Notes: a model not told the origin generated them from the sequence alone. A DNA stretch of 31,662 nt from Pseudomonadota bacterium (GCA_023443095.1 JAEZVV010000173.1:1-31662), one strand, 5' to 3'; shown: positions 15,834-23,474, counted from the stretch's first letter. Numbers and translations are program-made.

Positions 15834-17143
15834 CAGGCGAGTTCTTCCTTGCGCAGGCGGACGACGGGCGCGGCCACCGTGGGCAGAGCTTCGATGCGGG
15901 CGATCGCCGCGTCAGCATCGGCCTCGCGCGCGTTGTGGGTGAGCAGGATGACGTCGGTCTGGTTCTCGCCTTCGCTCGGCTCGCGCTGGATCAGCGACTC
16001 GATCGAGATGTTGGAATCGGCCAGGATGCGGGCGATGTCGGCGAGCACGCCGGGGCGGTCCTCGACCCGCATGCGGAAATAATACGAACTCACGGTCTCG
16101 CCCATCGGCAGCCAGGGCGTATCGGCCATGCGGTCGGCCTGGAAGGCGAGGTGCGGGACGCGGTGTTCGGGGTCAGCGGTATGCATGCGGGTGACGTCGA
16201 CCAGGTCGGCGATCACCGCCGAGGCGGTAGGTTCGGCACCTGCGCCCGGGCCGTAATAGAGCGTGGTGCCGACCGCGTCGCCCTTGACCACGACCGCGTT
16301 CATCGCGCCTTCGACATTGGCGAGCAGGCGGCGCATCGGGACCAGGGCCGGGTGCACACGCAGCTCGATCCCGGCTGCGGTGCGCTTGGTGATGCCGAGC
16401 AGCTTGATGCGGTAGCCCATCTGCTCGGCATACTTGATGTCCTCGGCAGCGAGCTGGCTGATGCCCTCGACGTGGGCGGCCTCGAAGTTGATCGGCACGC
16501 CGAAGGCGATCGAGGAGAGCAAGGTGAGCTTGTGTGCGGCGTCGACCCCTTCGATGTCGAAGGTGGGGTCGGCCTCGGCGTAGCCCAGGCGCTGCGCCTC
16601 GGCCAGCACCGCGGCGAAAGGCAGGCCTTTGGCGCGCATCTCCGACAGGATGAAGTTGCTGGTGCCGTTGATGATGCCCACCACCCACTGGATGCGGTTG
16701 GCGGTCAGGCCCTCGCGCAGCGCCTTGATGATGGGAATGCCGCCCGCCACCGCCGCCTCGAACGCGACCATCACGCCTTGCTTCTGGGCCGCGCCGAAAA
16801 TCTCGTTGCCGTGCAGGGCCAGCAGCGCCTTGTTGGCGGTGACCACGTGTTTGCCGGCGGCGATCGCGGCCAGAACCAGCGAGCGGGCCGGTTCGTAACC
16901 ACCCATCGCTTCGACCACGATGTCGATGTCGGGGTCCCGGACCAGGTCTTGCCAGTCGGTGCTGATACGAACCGCGTCGCCCGCCGCGGCGCGAGCCTTG
17001 GCGAGATCGCGCACGGCGATCGCGGCCACTTCAATGCCGCGGCCGGCGCGGCGACCGATTTCTTCCTGGTTGCGGGTCAGCACTTCATAGGTACCGCGGC
17101 CCACGGTGCCGAAGCCGGCAAGGCCGATCTTGATCGGGTTCAT
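15833..17143 (-). CDS. hom: Homoserine dehydrogenase
   Basis: This 436-residue monofunctional enzyme has an N-terminal NAD(P)-binding fold (GLAGFGTVGRGTYEVL, glycines 10, 12 and 15), the TANKALLA motif with K105, a catalytic domain with the IINGTSNFILSEM stretch and the conserved GYAEADPTFDIEGVDAAHK signature (K205), and a C-terminal ACT domain (about 355-430, YYFRMRVEDRPGVLADIARI). The ACT domain probably senses threonine for feedback inhibition. It reduces aspartate semialdehyde to homoserine, the branch point to threonine and methionine. ATG at 17143 lies only 46 nt after the alaC stop, with a terminator-like hairpin in between and no clear promoter, so expression may depend on read-through from alaC. 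Confidence 0.96.
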   Translation of the reverse strand: MNPIKIGLAGFGTVGRGTYEVLTRNQEEIGRRAGRGIEVAAIAVRDLAKARAAAGDAVRISTDWQDLVRDPDIDIVVEAMGGYEPARSLVLAAIAAGKHVVTANKALLALHGNEIFGAAQKQGVMVAFEAAVAGGIPIIKALREGLTANRIQWVVGIINGTSNFILSEMRAKGLPFAAVLAEAQRLGYAEADPTFDIEGVDAAHKLTLLSSIAFGVPINFEAAHVEGISQLAAEDIKYAEQMGYRIKLLGITKRTAAGIELRVHPALVPMRRLLANVEGAMNAVVVKGDAVGTTLYYGPGAGAEPTASAVIADLVDVTRMHTADPEHRVPHLAFQADRMADTPWLPMGETVSSYYFRMRVEDRPGVLADIARILADSNISIESLIQREPSEGENQTDVILLTHNAREADADAAIARIEALPTVAAPVVRLRKEELA

Positions 17144-17159
17144 TCAGAGTCCGGAAATG

Positions 17160-17181
17160 AAAAGGGCCGCGCAAGCGGCCC
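17160..17181 (-). terminator. Terminator-like hairpin between alaC and hom (possible attenuator)
   Basis: On the minus strand GGGCCGC-TTGC-GCGGCCC is a perfect 7-bp stem with a 4-nt loop, followed by TTTT, 8 nt after the alaC stop and ending 16 nt before the hom ATG. The U run is short, which suggests partial termination or an RNA-stabilising structure. There is no space for a full promoter between it and hom. Confidence 0.6.
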
Positions 17182-17189
17182 GATGAGTC

Positions 17190-18428
17190 TTAAACCGCCG
17201 CTTTTTCAACTTTGGCCGCGTCCTTGGCTTCCGGCGCGCGGGGCGCTAGCAGTCCGTCCTTGCGGAACATGTCCTTGATGCCGCGGATCGCCTGGCGGAT
17301 GCGGTGTTCGTTCTCGATCAGGGCGAAGCGGACATGGCCGTCGCCGTAATCGCCAAAACCAATGCCGGGCGAGACAGCGACCTTGGCGTCCTCGAGCAGG
17401 CGCTTGGCGAACTCGAGCGAACCCAGGGCCTTGTAGGGCTCGGGGATCTCGGCCCAGATGTACATCGAGGCCTTGGGCACCTCGACCATCCAGCCGGCCT
17501 CGTGCAAGCCCTTGACCAGGGCGTCGCGGCGCTTCTGGTACTGGACCCGGACCTCCTCGACGCAGTCCTGCGGGCCTTCGAGCGCAGCGATCGCGCCGAC
17601 CTGGATCGGGGTGTAAGTGCCGTAGTCGTGGTAGCTCTTGATCCGGGCCAGGGCCGCGACCAGATCCTTGTTGCCGACCATGAAGCCGATCCGCCAGCCG
17701 GCCATGTTGTAGCTCTTGCTCATGGTGAAGAACTCGACCGCGACCTCGCGCGCGCCGGGCACCTGCATGATCGAAGGCGCCTTGTAGCCGTCGAAGGTGA
17801 TGTCGGCGTAAGCGAGGTCGTGGATCACGTAGATCCCGTGCTGCTTGGCCAAGGCCACCACGCGTTCGAAGAAATCAAGCTCGACGCACTGGGCGGTCGG
17901 GTTGCTCGGAAAGCCCAGGATCATCATCTTGGGCTTCGGAGTCGACTCGCGGATCGCCCGCTCGAGCTCGGCGAAGAAGTCCACGCCCGGGGTCATGCGC
18001 ACCGAGCGGATGTCGGCGCCGGCGATGATCGCGCCGTAGATGTGGATCGGGTAGCTGGGGTTGGGCACCAGCACCGTGTCACCGCGGTCGAGCGTGGCGA
18101 GCATCAGGTGCGCCAGGCCTTCCTTCGAACCGATGGTGACGATCGCCTCGCTGTTGGGGTCGAACTCGACCTCGTAGCGGGTCTTGTACCAGTTGCAGAT
18201 CGCGCGGCGCAGCCGCGGAATGCCCTTGGAGACGGAATAACCATGGGTGTCCTCGCGCTCGGCCACCTCGACCAGCTTGTCGACGATGTGGCGGGGCGTG
18301 GGACCGTCGGGGTTGCCCATGCTCATGTCGATGATGTCTTCGCCGCGCCGCCGGGCTGCCATCTTGAGCTCGCCCGTGATGTTGAAAACGTAGGGGGGCA
18401 GGCGCTTGATGCGCGGAAATTCGACCAT
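17190..18428 (-). CDS. alaC: AlaC-type alanine (glutamate-pyruvate) aminotransferase
   Basis: This 412-residue class I/II PLP aminotransferase has the Schiff-base lysine K238 in MSKSYNMAGWRIGF, the PLP-contact FPSNPTAQ (N176), HDLAYADI (D204, Y207) and a C-terminal Arg in the GDGHVRFALIENEHR stretch. The N-terminal FPRIKRLPPYVFNITGELK and SMGNPDGPTP are typical of AlaC. It would make alanine from pyruvate and glutamate, though close relatives are often mis-named aspartate aminotransferases. ATG at 18428 is chosen because GGAG lies 5 nt upstream and homologues begin MVEFPRI; the frame is open 11 codons further to 18461. It is the first gene of the alaC-hom-thrC block and is divergent from the Mth938 gene. 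Confidence 0.9.
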   Translation of the reverse strand: MVEFPRIKRLPPYVFNITGELKMAARRRGEDIIDMSMGNPDGPTPRHIVDKLVEVAEREDTHGYSVSKGIPRLRRAICNWYKTRYEVEFDPNSEAIVTIGSKEGLAHLMLATLDRGDTVLVPNPSYPIHIYGAIIAGADIRSVRMTPGVDFFAELERAIRESTPKPKMMILGFPSNPTAQCVELDFFERVVALAKQHGIYVIHDLAYADITFDGYKAPSIMQVPGAREVAVEFFTMSKSYNMAGWRIGFMVGNKDLVAALARIKSYHDYGTYTPIQVGAIAALEGPQDCVEEVRVQYQKRRDALVKGLHEAGWMVEVPKASMYIWAEIPEPYKALGSLEFAKRLLEDAKVAVSPGIGFGDYGDGHVRFALIENEHRIRQAIRGIKDMFRKDGLLAPRAPEAKDAAKVEKAAV

Positions 18429-18488
18429 GACGACTCCGGGAGGGTGGGATGTTGCTGGCACGCCAACGGATCTGGCCGGCGGCCCCGC

Positions 18489-18515
18489 TTGTGCGGTGCA
18501 AGGTATGCCTATAAT
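18489..18515 (+). promoter_or_regulatory. Candidate promoter for the Mth938-bcp-phoH genes
   Basis: A perfect -10 TATAAT (18510-18515) lies 79 nt before the chosen TTG start of the Mth938 gene. The -35 is poor (TTGTGC at 18489-18494, 15-nt spacing). The divergent gap 18429-18594 must also hold the alaC promoter, for which I see no convincing hexamers. Confidence 0.5.
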
Positions 18516-18594
18516 TTACCGCAAAGGCGCGGCCTTCCCTCGACTCCCGTCTGGTTTCCATCAAGGCATGAGCGCGCCCGCCCTCGGAGGCGAA

Positions 18595-18972
18595 TTGAAA
18601 CTTCACGCGGACCCGCCGTCAGCTCTCAACACCGTCACGGCCTACGGTCCGGGCTTCATCGAAGTCAACAAGGAGCGGCACGCGTCATCGCTGGTGTTGG
18701 CTCCCGACCGTCTTTCGCCCTGGCCCGTGACCGAGTTCGAGGCCCTTGCGCCCGAGCACTTCGAGGCTCTGCTCGCCCTGTCCCCTGAACTGGTGATCCT
18801 GGGCACGGGGGCGCGCCAGCGTTTCCCCCAGCCGCAGCTCGCTCGTGCGCTTCTGGCCGCCGGCATCGGCGTCGAAGCCATGGATTCGGCTGCGGCCTGC
18901 CGCACCTACAACATCCTGATGGCCGAAGGCCGGCGCGTGGTCGCGGCGGTCCTGGTCGAAACGACTTCCTGA
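18595..18972 (+). CDS. Mth938-like domain (DUF498) protein
   Basis: This is a 125-residue protein of the Mth938/NDUFAF3 fold. Conserved stretches are the NTVTAYGPGFIEVNKERH opening, SSLVLAPD, LVILGTGARQRFPQPQL and the MDSAAACRTYNILMAEGRRVVAALV-like C-terminus. The mitochondrial relative NDUFAF3 is a complex I assembly factor; the bacterial role is not established, so no function is assigned. The start is taken as TTG at 18595, because GGAGG lies 4 nt upstream and homologues begin MKLH. An ATG at 18568 is in frame but has only AAGG 2 nt before it. The peroxiredoxin gene starts 12 nt after the stop, so they are probably cotranscribed. secDF/yajC, common neighbours in related bacteria, are absent. 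Confidence 0.85.
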   Translation: MKLHADPPSALNTVTAYGPGFIEVNKERHASSLVLAPDRLSPWPVTEFEALAPEHFEALLALSPELVILGTGARQRFPQPQLARALLAAGIGVEAMDSAAACRTYNILMAEGRRVVAAVLVETTS

Positions 18973-18983
18973 AGGAGCTCCTC

Positions 18984-19448
18984 TTGACTCTTGCCATCGG
19001 CCAGCCCGTGCCCGACTTCAACGCGCCCTCGACCGCGGGCGAGTTCCGCCTCGACGCTCTGCGCGGGCGTCGGCTCGTCCTCTACTTCTACCCGAAGGAC
19101 AGCACTCCCGGCTGCACCACCGAAGGCCAGGATTTCGCCGCCGCCTACGACGCCTTTACCGCCGCTGGCTGCGAGGTGGCCGGAGTCTCGCGCGACAGCC
19201 TCAAGTCGCATGCCAACTTCAAGGCCAAGCAGGGGTTCCCGTTCGAGCTGATCAGCGACGCCGACGAGGCCTTGTGTACGCTCTTCGGCGTGATCAAGAT
19301 GAAAAACATGTATGGCAAACAGGTGCGCGGAATCGAACGCAGCACCTTTTTGATCGGCACCGACGGTCGCCTCGTACGCGAATGGCGTGGCGTGAAGGTG
19401 GCCGGCCATGTGGACGAAGTACTGGCCGCCGCCCAGGCAGCCGACTGA
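18984..19448 (+). CDS. bcp: Bcp/PrxQ-type thioredoxin-dependent thiol peroxidase
   Basis: This 154-residue peroxiredoxin has FYPKDSTPGCTTEG with the peroxidatic C44 and the conserved upstream Thr (T41), and the C-terminal region IKMKNMYGKQVRGIERSTFLIG common in betaproteobacterial Bcp. It reduces hydrogen peroxide and organic hydroperoxides in the cytoplasm using thioredoxin. The resolving Cys found 5 residues after the peroxidatic one in E. coli Bcp is missing (Q49 there). The other cysteines are C63 and C98, so it is either a variant 2-Cys or a 1-Cys type. The start is TTG at 18984 with AAGGAG 6 nt upstream, a strong site; there is no ATG in a better place. Confidence 0.93.
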   Translation: MTLAIGQPVPDFNAPSTAGEFRLDALRGRRLVLYFYPKDSTPGCTTEGQDFAAAYDAFTAAGCEVAGVSRDSLKSHANFKAKQGFPFELISDADEALCTLFGVIKMKNMYGKQVRGIERSTFLIGTDGRLVREWRGVKVAGHVDEVLAAAQAAD

Positions 19449-19506
19449 GGACAGCACCATCCGCACTGGAACTCCCCCCGGCAGACGTCGTATGCGGCCA
19501 CACGAG

Positions 19507-19591
19507 GTGGCGCCCCGCAGCGCGACGTTGGCGGAGTTTTCCTTGACGGCACGGCCCGCGCGAGACCCCGCGGATCGTGGCGGGGCGCCAC
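19507..19591. repeat. 12-bp perfect inverted repeat flanking 61 bp, upstream of phoH
   Basis: GTGGCGCCCCGC (19507-19518) and GCGGGGCGCCAC (19580-19591) are exact inverted copies in the 162-nt gap between bcp and phoH. The right arm ends 19 nt before the phoH ATG. The 61-bp interior includes TTGACG near 19543 but no clear -10. It could fold as a long hairpin in the bcp-phoH transcript, or be the ends of a tiny non-autonomous element. Neither is proven. Confidence 0.55.
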
Positions 19592-19610
19592 GCGAAGACA
19601 GGTCGCCCTG

Positions 19611-21230
19611 ATGCCCCTACCCAAAGCTCCCAGCAAGCCCGGCACCATTCTGGCGCCGCTCGCCGCCGACCTGGTTGCCGCCGCGCCGACGCGCGCCCGC
19701 AAGTCGGCTGCCGCAGCGAAGGCCGAACTCGAGCCCGCTCCCGCCGCCCGCGGCGCCGAAACCGCCACCGCCGCGCCGATTGCGCGCGCGCCTCTGAAAG
19801 TTGTCGAGACCAAACCCCGCGCGACACCGCGCAAGAAGTCGACGAACGAGCCGGCCAAGCTGTTCGTGCTCGACACCAACGTCTTGATGCACGACTCGAC
19901 CAGCCTGTTCCGCTTCGAGGAGCACGACGTCTTCCTGCCGATGATGACGCTGGAAGAACTCGACTCGCACAAGAAGGGCATGAGCGACGTCGCCCGCAGT
20001 GCGCGCCAGGTCAGCCGCACGCTCGACGCCTTGGTCGCCGCCTGCAAGACCCCGATCGAAGACGGGATTCCGCTGGCCGCGCTCGGCAACCGCGACGCTA
20101 CCGGCCGCCTCTACTTCCAGACCAAGGCGGTCGACGGCGAACTGCCCGCCAACCTGCCCGCAGGCAAGGCCGACAACCAGATCCTGGGGGTGGTACGGGC
20201 GCTGCAGGCGCAGCACGCCGAGCGCTCGGTGGTGCTGGTGTCTAAGGACATCAACATGCGCGTCAAGGCGCGCGTGCTGGGGCTGCCGGCCGAGGACTAC
20301 TTCAACGACAAGGCGCTCGAAGACACCGACCTGCTCTACACCGGCGTGTTCGCCCTGCCCTCCAACTTCTGGGAGAAAAACGGCCGCGGCATGGAGAGCT
20401 GGCAGCAGGGCGGCCATACCTGGTACCGAGTCACCGGCCCGCTGGTGACCGAAATGCTAGTCAACCAGTTCGTCTACCTCGACGGCGCCACGCCCTTCCA
20501 TGCCCAGGTCAAGGAAATCCGCGGCAAGACCGCGACCCTGATGGTGCTGCGCGACTACACCCACGCCAAGAACGCGATCTGGGGCATCACCGCTCGCAAC
20601 CGCGAGCAGAGCTTCGCGCTCAACCTGCTGATGGATCCGGAGTGCGATTTCGTCAGCCTGATCGGCCAGGCCGGCACCGGCAAGACGCTGATCGCGCTGG
20701 CCGCGGGCCTCGCTCAGACACTCGAGACCCGGCGGTTTTCGGAGATCATCGTCACTCGCGCCACCGTGCCGGTGGGTGAAGACATTGGTTTCCTGCCGGG
20801 CACCGAAGAAGAGAAGATGGCGCCGTGGATGGGCGCTTTCGAAGACAACCTCGAAGTCCTGCACAAGTCCGACGAGGCCGGCGGCGACTGGGGCCGGAGC
20901 GCCGCCAACGACCTGATCCGCAGCCGGATCCGGATCAAGAGCATGAACTTCATGCGCGGCCGCACCTTCCTCAACAAGTTCCTCATCATCGACGAAGCCC
21001 AGAACCTGAGCCCGAAACAGATGAAGACGCTGATCACCCGCGCCGGTCCCGGCACCAAGGTGGTCTGCCTGGGCAATATCGCCCAGATCGACACGCCCTA
21101 TCTGACCGAGGGTTCGTCGGGCCTGACTTACGTGGTCGACCGCTTCAAGGGCTGGCCGCACGCGGGCCACGTGACGCTGCAAAGAGGCGAGCGTTCAAGG
21201 CTGGCGGATTTCGCGTCCGAAGCGCTGTAG
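19611..21230 (+). CDS. PIN-PhoH family ATPase (PhoH2/YlaK-like)
   Basis: This 539-residue protein has an Ala/Pro/Lys-rich disordered N-terminus (about 1-78), a PIN ribonuclease-like domain (about 82-235: FVLDTNVLMHD with D88, LEELDSHKKG with E115/E116, and VSKDINMRVKA with D213), a linker, and a C-terminal PhoH ATPase domain (about 325-539) with Walker A GQAGTGKT (352-359), FLIIDEAQN (Walker B D461-E462) and the ending TLQRGERSRLADFASEAL. PIN-PhoH proteins are reported RNA helicase/ribonucleases in actinobacteria; in betaproteobacteria the role is unproven. The acidic PIN residues look intact, so nuclease activity is plausible. ATG at 19611 has only a weak CAGG upstream. It is probably the last gene of the Mth938-bcp-phoH set. 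It differs from the ybeY-linked PhoH, which lacks PIN. Confidence 0.9.
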   Translation: MPLPKAPSKPGTILAPLAADLVAAAPTRARKSAAAAKAELEPAPAARGAETATAAPIARAPLKVVETKPRATPRKKSTNEPAKLFVLDTNVLMHDSTSLFRFEEHDVFLPMMTLEELDSHKKGMSDVARSARQVSRTLDALVAACKTPIEDGIPLAALGNRDATGRLYFQTKAVDGELPANLPAGKADNQILGVVRALQAQHAERSVVLVSKDINMRVKARVLGLPAEDYFNDKALEDTDLLYTGVFALPSNFWEKNGRGMESWQQGGHTWYRVTGPLVTEMLVNQFVYLDGATPFHAQVKEIRGKTATLMVLRDYTHAKNAIWGITARNREQSFALNLLMDPECDFVSLIGQAGTGKTLIALAAGLAQTLETRRFSEIIVTRATVPVGEDIGFLPGTEEEKMAPWMGAFEDNLEVLHKSDEAGGDWGRSAANDLIRSRIRIKSMNFMRGRTFLNKFLIIDEAQNLSPKQMKTLITRAGPGTKVVCLGNIAQIDTPYLTEGSSGLTYVVDRFKGWPHAGHVTLQRGERSRLADFASEAL

Positions 21231-21247
21231 ACCGCACCAGCCTTAAA

Positions 21248-21285
21248 CACAAAGCCCGCCGGATGCATGTCCGGCGGGCTTTGTG
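21248..21285 (+). terminator. Strong terminator after phoH
   Basis: CACAAAGCCCGCCGGA (21248-21263) pairs perfectly with TCCGGCGGGCTTTGTG (21270-21285) around a 6-nt loop, 17 nt after the phoH stop. The T-rich part lies in the distal arm, so it is intrinsic-terminator-like and could act on both strands. Confidence 0.85.
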
Positions 21286-21380
21286 CTTAATGGTACCGAA
21301 CGAGGTCCCGGCCCCGCTCCGACAAGTTCAGGGCTGCGGCCATACGTTGAGCCGCGAGAATCTGGAATTTATTTTTCCAT

Positions 21381-21421
21381 GCCACGGATACTTTCGTGGC
21401 TATCGACGGAATTGGGTCGAT
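21381..21421. other. Tandem 20-nt hairpins of identical architecture
   Basis: GCCACG-N8-CGTGGC (21381-21400) and ATCGAC-N8-GTCGAT (21402-21421) each have a 6-bp perfect stem and an 8-nt loop, separated by 1 nt. The loops differ. T or A tracts nearby (21369-21376) might make this the end of a minus-strand RNA, but no parent gene is visible. Confidence 0.5.
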
Positions 21422-21626
21422 TTCGCTTAATTCAGCTTGATTCAAGCCGGCACGCCTAACACGAAAAGCCGTGCAAATCGCGCAATCAACATTGTCTACT
21501 GCGCATGGCCAGATTTTTTCCATCGAAATAAAATCCATGCTCGCCCGGGGCGAACAGAGGTTTTTTCCAATAATTGCGTTCGTCCCGATTTTAAAACGCC
21601 CGCATCCCCGCTTCCGGAATATCGGT

Positions 21627-21654
21627 GCCGCTGCCCCCCAACGGGGTCAGCGGC
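21627..21654 (+). other. Strong GC hairpin in the chemoreceptor upstream region
   Basis: GCCGCTG (21627-21633) pairs with CAGCGGC (21648-21654). After one mismatch, CCCC (21635-21638) pairs with GGGG (21643-21646) around the loop CAAC. No T run follows, so it is not a standard terminator. It lies 153 nt before the chemoreceptor ATG. Confidence 0.55.
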
Positions 21655-21807
21655 GGATCCAGTCGCCCCGGTCGCCAACCCGGCTCCGGACGAAAGCAAG
21701 AGCCACTCGGGCTCGATGCACGGGCAAGGGACAGCCAAACTCAAGATCATTTCGTCGTCGAGCAACGAGGCTGTAGCCCGTTTGGGAAATTTCTCACTTA
21801 TAAACCC

Positions 21808-23442
21808 ATGAAAACGCTCCGATTCGACAGGAAGCTGATGCTGGCATTTGCCCTTCAACTTGCCATCGCCTTGGCTGCCGTCAGCGTCGCCGGTTTTGGC
21901 CTGCGCGTTACTTCGACCACGTTCACCGAATTTCAGGAACGCGATGTCGCCTATTTCCAGGCCATCGCCAGCATGTATTCGCAGGGATCGCAACAGGGTT
22001 TGTCGGTACGACACCTGATCCTGAACCCCAACAACGAGCGCTCTTATCGAAACCTTGATCAGGCCGTCGTCGATTTCCGCGAAGCGATGAAGGTTGCCCG
22101 CTCGACCTCCACCAATGCCGAGCAGACAAACCTCGACGCAATTGAGGCGGTCAGCGTCGAGCGCAACGCGCTTATTGCGCAGGCCGTGGCCGCAGCCAAG
22201 ACCGATCCGGCCGGCGCCAGTGCCTTGATTGCCGAAAAAGAAATCCTTCTGTGGCGGAAGTTTCGCGGCCTCATCATCGAGGCGGGCGAACAGGCTCAGA
22301 CTCAAATGAAAGAGAGCCGCGCCCGAGCCGAATCACGTGCGCAAAAAACGATCTGGCTCGCGCTCGGCCTCGCAACTGTCGCCGTCCTGGTGGGTGCCCT
22401 TCTTTTTCTCTGGCTGCGGCGCACGACAAACGCCGAGCTCGGCGGCGACCCTGCCGAAGTGCGCGACGTGTTGCGACGGATTGCCGCAGGCGATCTGAGC
22501 CGATGCATCGAGGTGCCGACGGGAGCAGAGAACAGCTTGGTCGCCGCGGCGGCACAGATGCAAGACGGTCTCAACCGGGCACTGGATTCGGTACGTCAAT
22601 CGGTGGAGTCAATCTCGACGGCCAGCTCGCAGATCGCCGTCGGCAATCAAGACCTGTCGTCGCGCACGGAATCTCAGGCGGCCAATCTGGAGGAGACGGC
22701 GGCTTCGATGGGGCAACTCACAAGCGCCGTCGCTTCGAGCGCCGAAGCCGCGCACCGGGCCAATCAGTTGGCGGCCTCGGCCTCAGGCGTCGCCGCCCGC
22801 GGCGGCCAGGCCGTCGAGCAAGTTGTTGCCACGATGGATGAGATCACCGCCGCCAGTCGCAAGATTGCCGACATCATCACCGTGATCGACGGAATTGCCT
22901 TCCAGACCAACATCCTCGCACTCAACGCGGCGGTCGAAGCGGCGCGAGCCGGCGAACAAGGCCGAGGCTTTGCCGTGGTCGCCGGCGAGGTCAGGGTCTT
23001 GGCCCAGCGCAGTGCGCAGGCGGCCAAAGAGATCAAGTCGCTGATCGAGGACTCGACCCTTAAGGTTGGCAATGGATCCGAGCAAGTCCGCGACGCTGGG
23101 AACACGATGAGCAAGATCGTCACCCAAGCCAAAGAGGTAGCCGATCTGATCGCAGATATCACGGTCGGGACGCGGGAGCAAAGTTCGGGGATCGCCCAGG
23201 TCAACCAAGCTGTCTCGACGCTGGACCGGATGACCCAGCAGAACGCCGCCCTGGTCGAGGAGGCGGCAGCGGCAGCGGAAAGCCTCAAGGATCAGGCCCA
23301 GCAGCTCGATGCCGTCGTGTCGCGCTTTCAACTACGAACGGGCCCGGCTATGGCGTATCTGCCGATTTCGACCGCTACCGGTGTCGACGACACCAGTGCG
23401 ACTAGCTCCGCCATCCCGGCTCCGACCCCGTGCAACGCGTAA
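21808..23442 (+). CDS. Methyl-accepting chemotaxis protein
   Basis: This 544-residue chemoreceptor has a first membrane helix at about 10-30, a periplasmic helical sensor region of four-helix-bundle size (about 31-180), a second helix at about 182-204, a HAMP domain (about 205-260), and a long cytoplasmic signalling coiled coil. The CheA/CheW-binding tip is IDGIAFQTNILALNAAVEAA (about 360-379) followed by RAGEQGRGFAVVAGEVR. Candidate methylation segments are SQAANLEETAASM (289-301) and the Glu/Ala-rich stretch near 477-492. The C-terminal tail is Pro/Thr-rich and lacks the NWETF-type pentapeptide for CheR docking. The ligand cannot be predicted. ATG at 21808 is chosen because it places basic residues before helix 1; upstream in-frame codons do not look like protein. 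The Shine-Dalgarno is weak. It stands alone, without che genes. Confidence 0.93.
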   Translation: MKTLRFDRKLMLAFALQLAIALAAVSVAGFGLRVTSTTFTEFQERDVAYFQAIASMYSQGSQQGLSVRHLILNPNNERSYRNLDQAVVDFREAMKVARSTSTNAEQTNLDAIEAVSVERNALIAQAVAAAKTDPAGASALIAEKEILLWRKFRGLIIEAGEQAQTQMKESRARAESRAQKTIWLALGLATVAVLVGALLFLWLRRTTNAELGGDPAEVRDVLRRIAAGDLSRCIEVPTGAENSLVAAAAQMQDGLNRALDSVRQSVESISTASSQIAVGNQDLSSRTESQAANLEETAASMGQLTSAVASSAEAAHRANQLAASASGVAARGGQAVEQVVATMDEITAASRKIADIITVIDGIAFQTNILALNAAVEAARAGEQGRGFAVVAGEVRVLAQRSAQAAKEIKSLIEDSTLKVGNGSEQVRDAGNTMSKIVTQAKEVADLIADITVGTREQSSGIAQVNQAVSTLDRMTQQNAALVEEAAAAAESLKDQAQQLDAVVSRFQLRTGPAMAYLPISTATGVDDTSATSSAIPAPTPCNA

Positions 23443-23474
23443 CTGAACGCTAGACACAAGCGGCGCGCCCTGAA

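Larger units (their letters stand above)
21286..21807. other. Gene-free, AT-richer stretch with many dyads, upstream of the chemoreceptor
   Basis: About 520 nt between the phoH terminator and the chemoreceptor ATG carry no recognisable gene and are visibly AT-richer than their surroundings in the first 300 nt. An 83-codon minus-strand frame (21287-21538) has no family resemblance and is not called. The region holds several short dyads: 21381-21400, 21402-21421, 21435-21447, 21450-21474, 21541-21553, 21627-21654, and alternative stems at 21682-21714. I found no convincing sigma-70 or sigma-28 promoter hexamers. It may be a long leader, a small RNA locus, or decayed sequence. Confidence 0.6.

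Noticed and set aside
17304..18788. 494-codon plus-strand frame opposite alaC
   Set aside because: Asp/Val/His-rich shadow of the aminotransferase, without recognisable domains.
18568..18972. ATG at 18568 as the start of the Mth938-domain gene
   Set aside because: Its AAGG is only 2 nt away; the TTG at 18595 has GGAGG at 4 nt and gives the usual MKLH start.
21287..21538. An 83-codon minus-strand reading frame between phoH and the chemoreceptor
   Set aside because: No family resemblance, weak ribosome-binding site, its stop abuts the phoH terminator, and it overlaps several dyads; more likely non-coding.
21716..21752. GCACGGGCAAGGGACAGCC, reminiscent of a GEMM cyclic-di-GMP riboswitch
   Set aside because: The conserved blocks are not in the right order, and the GAAA tetraloop/receptor helix pair of GEMM-I is missing.
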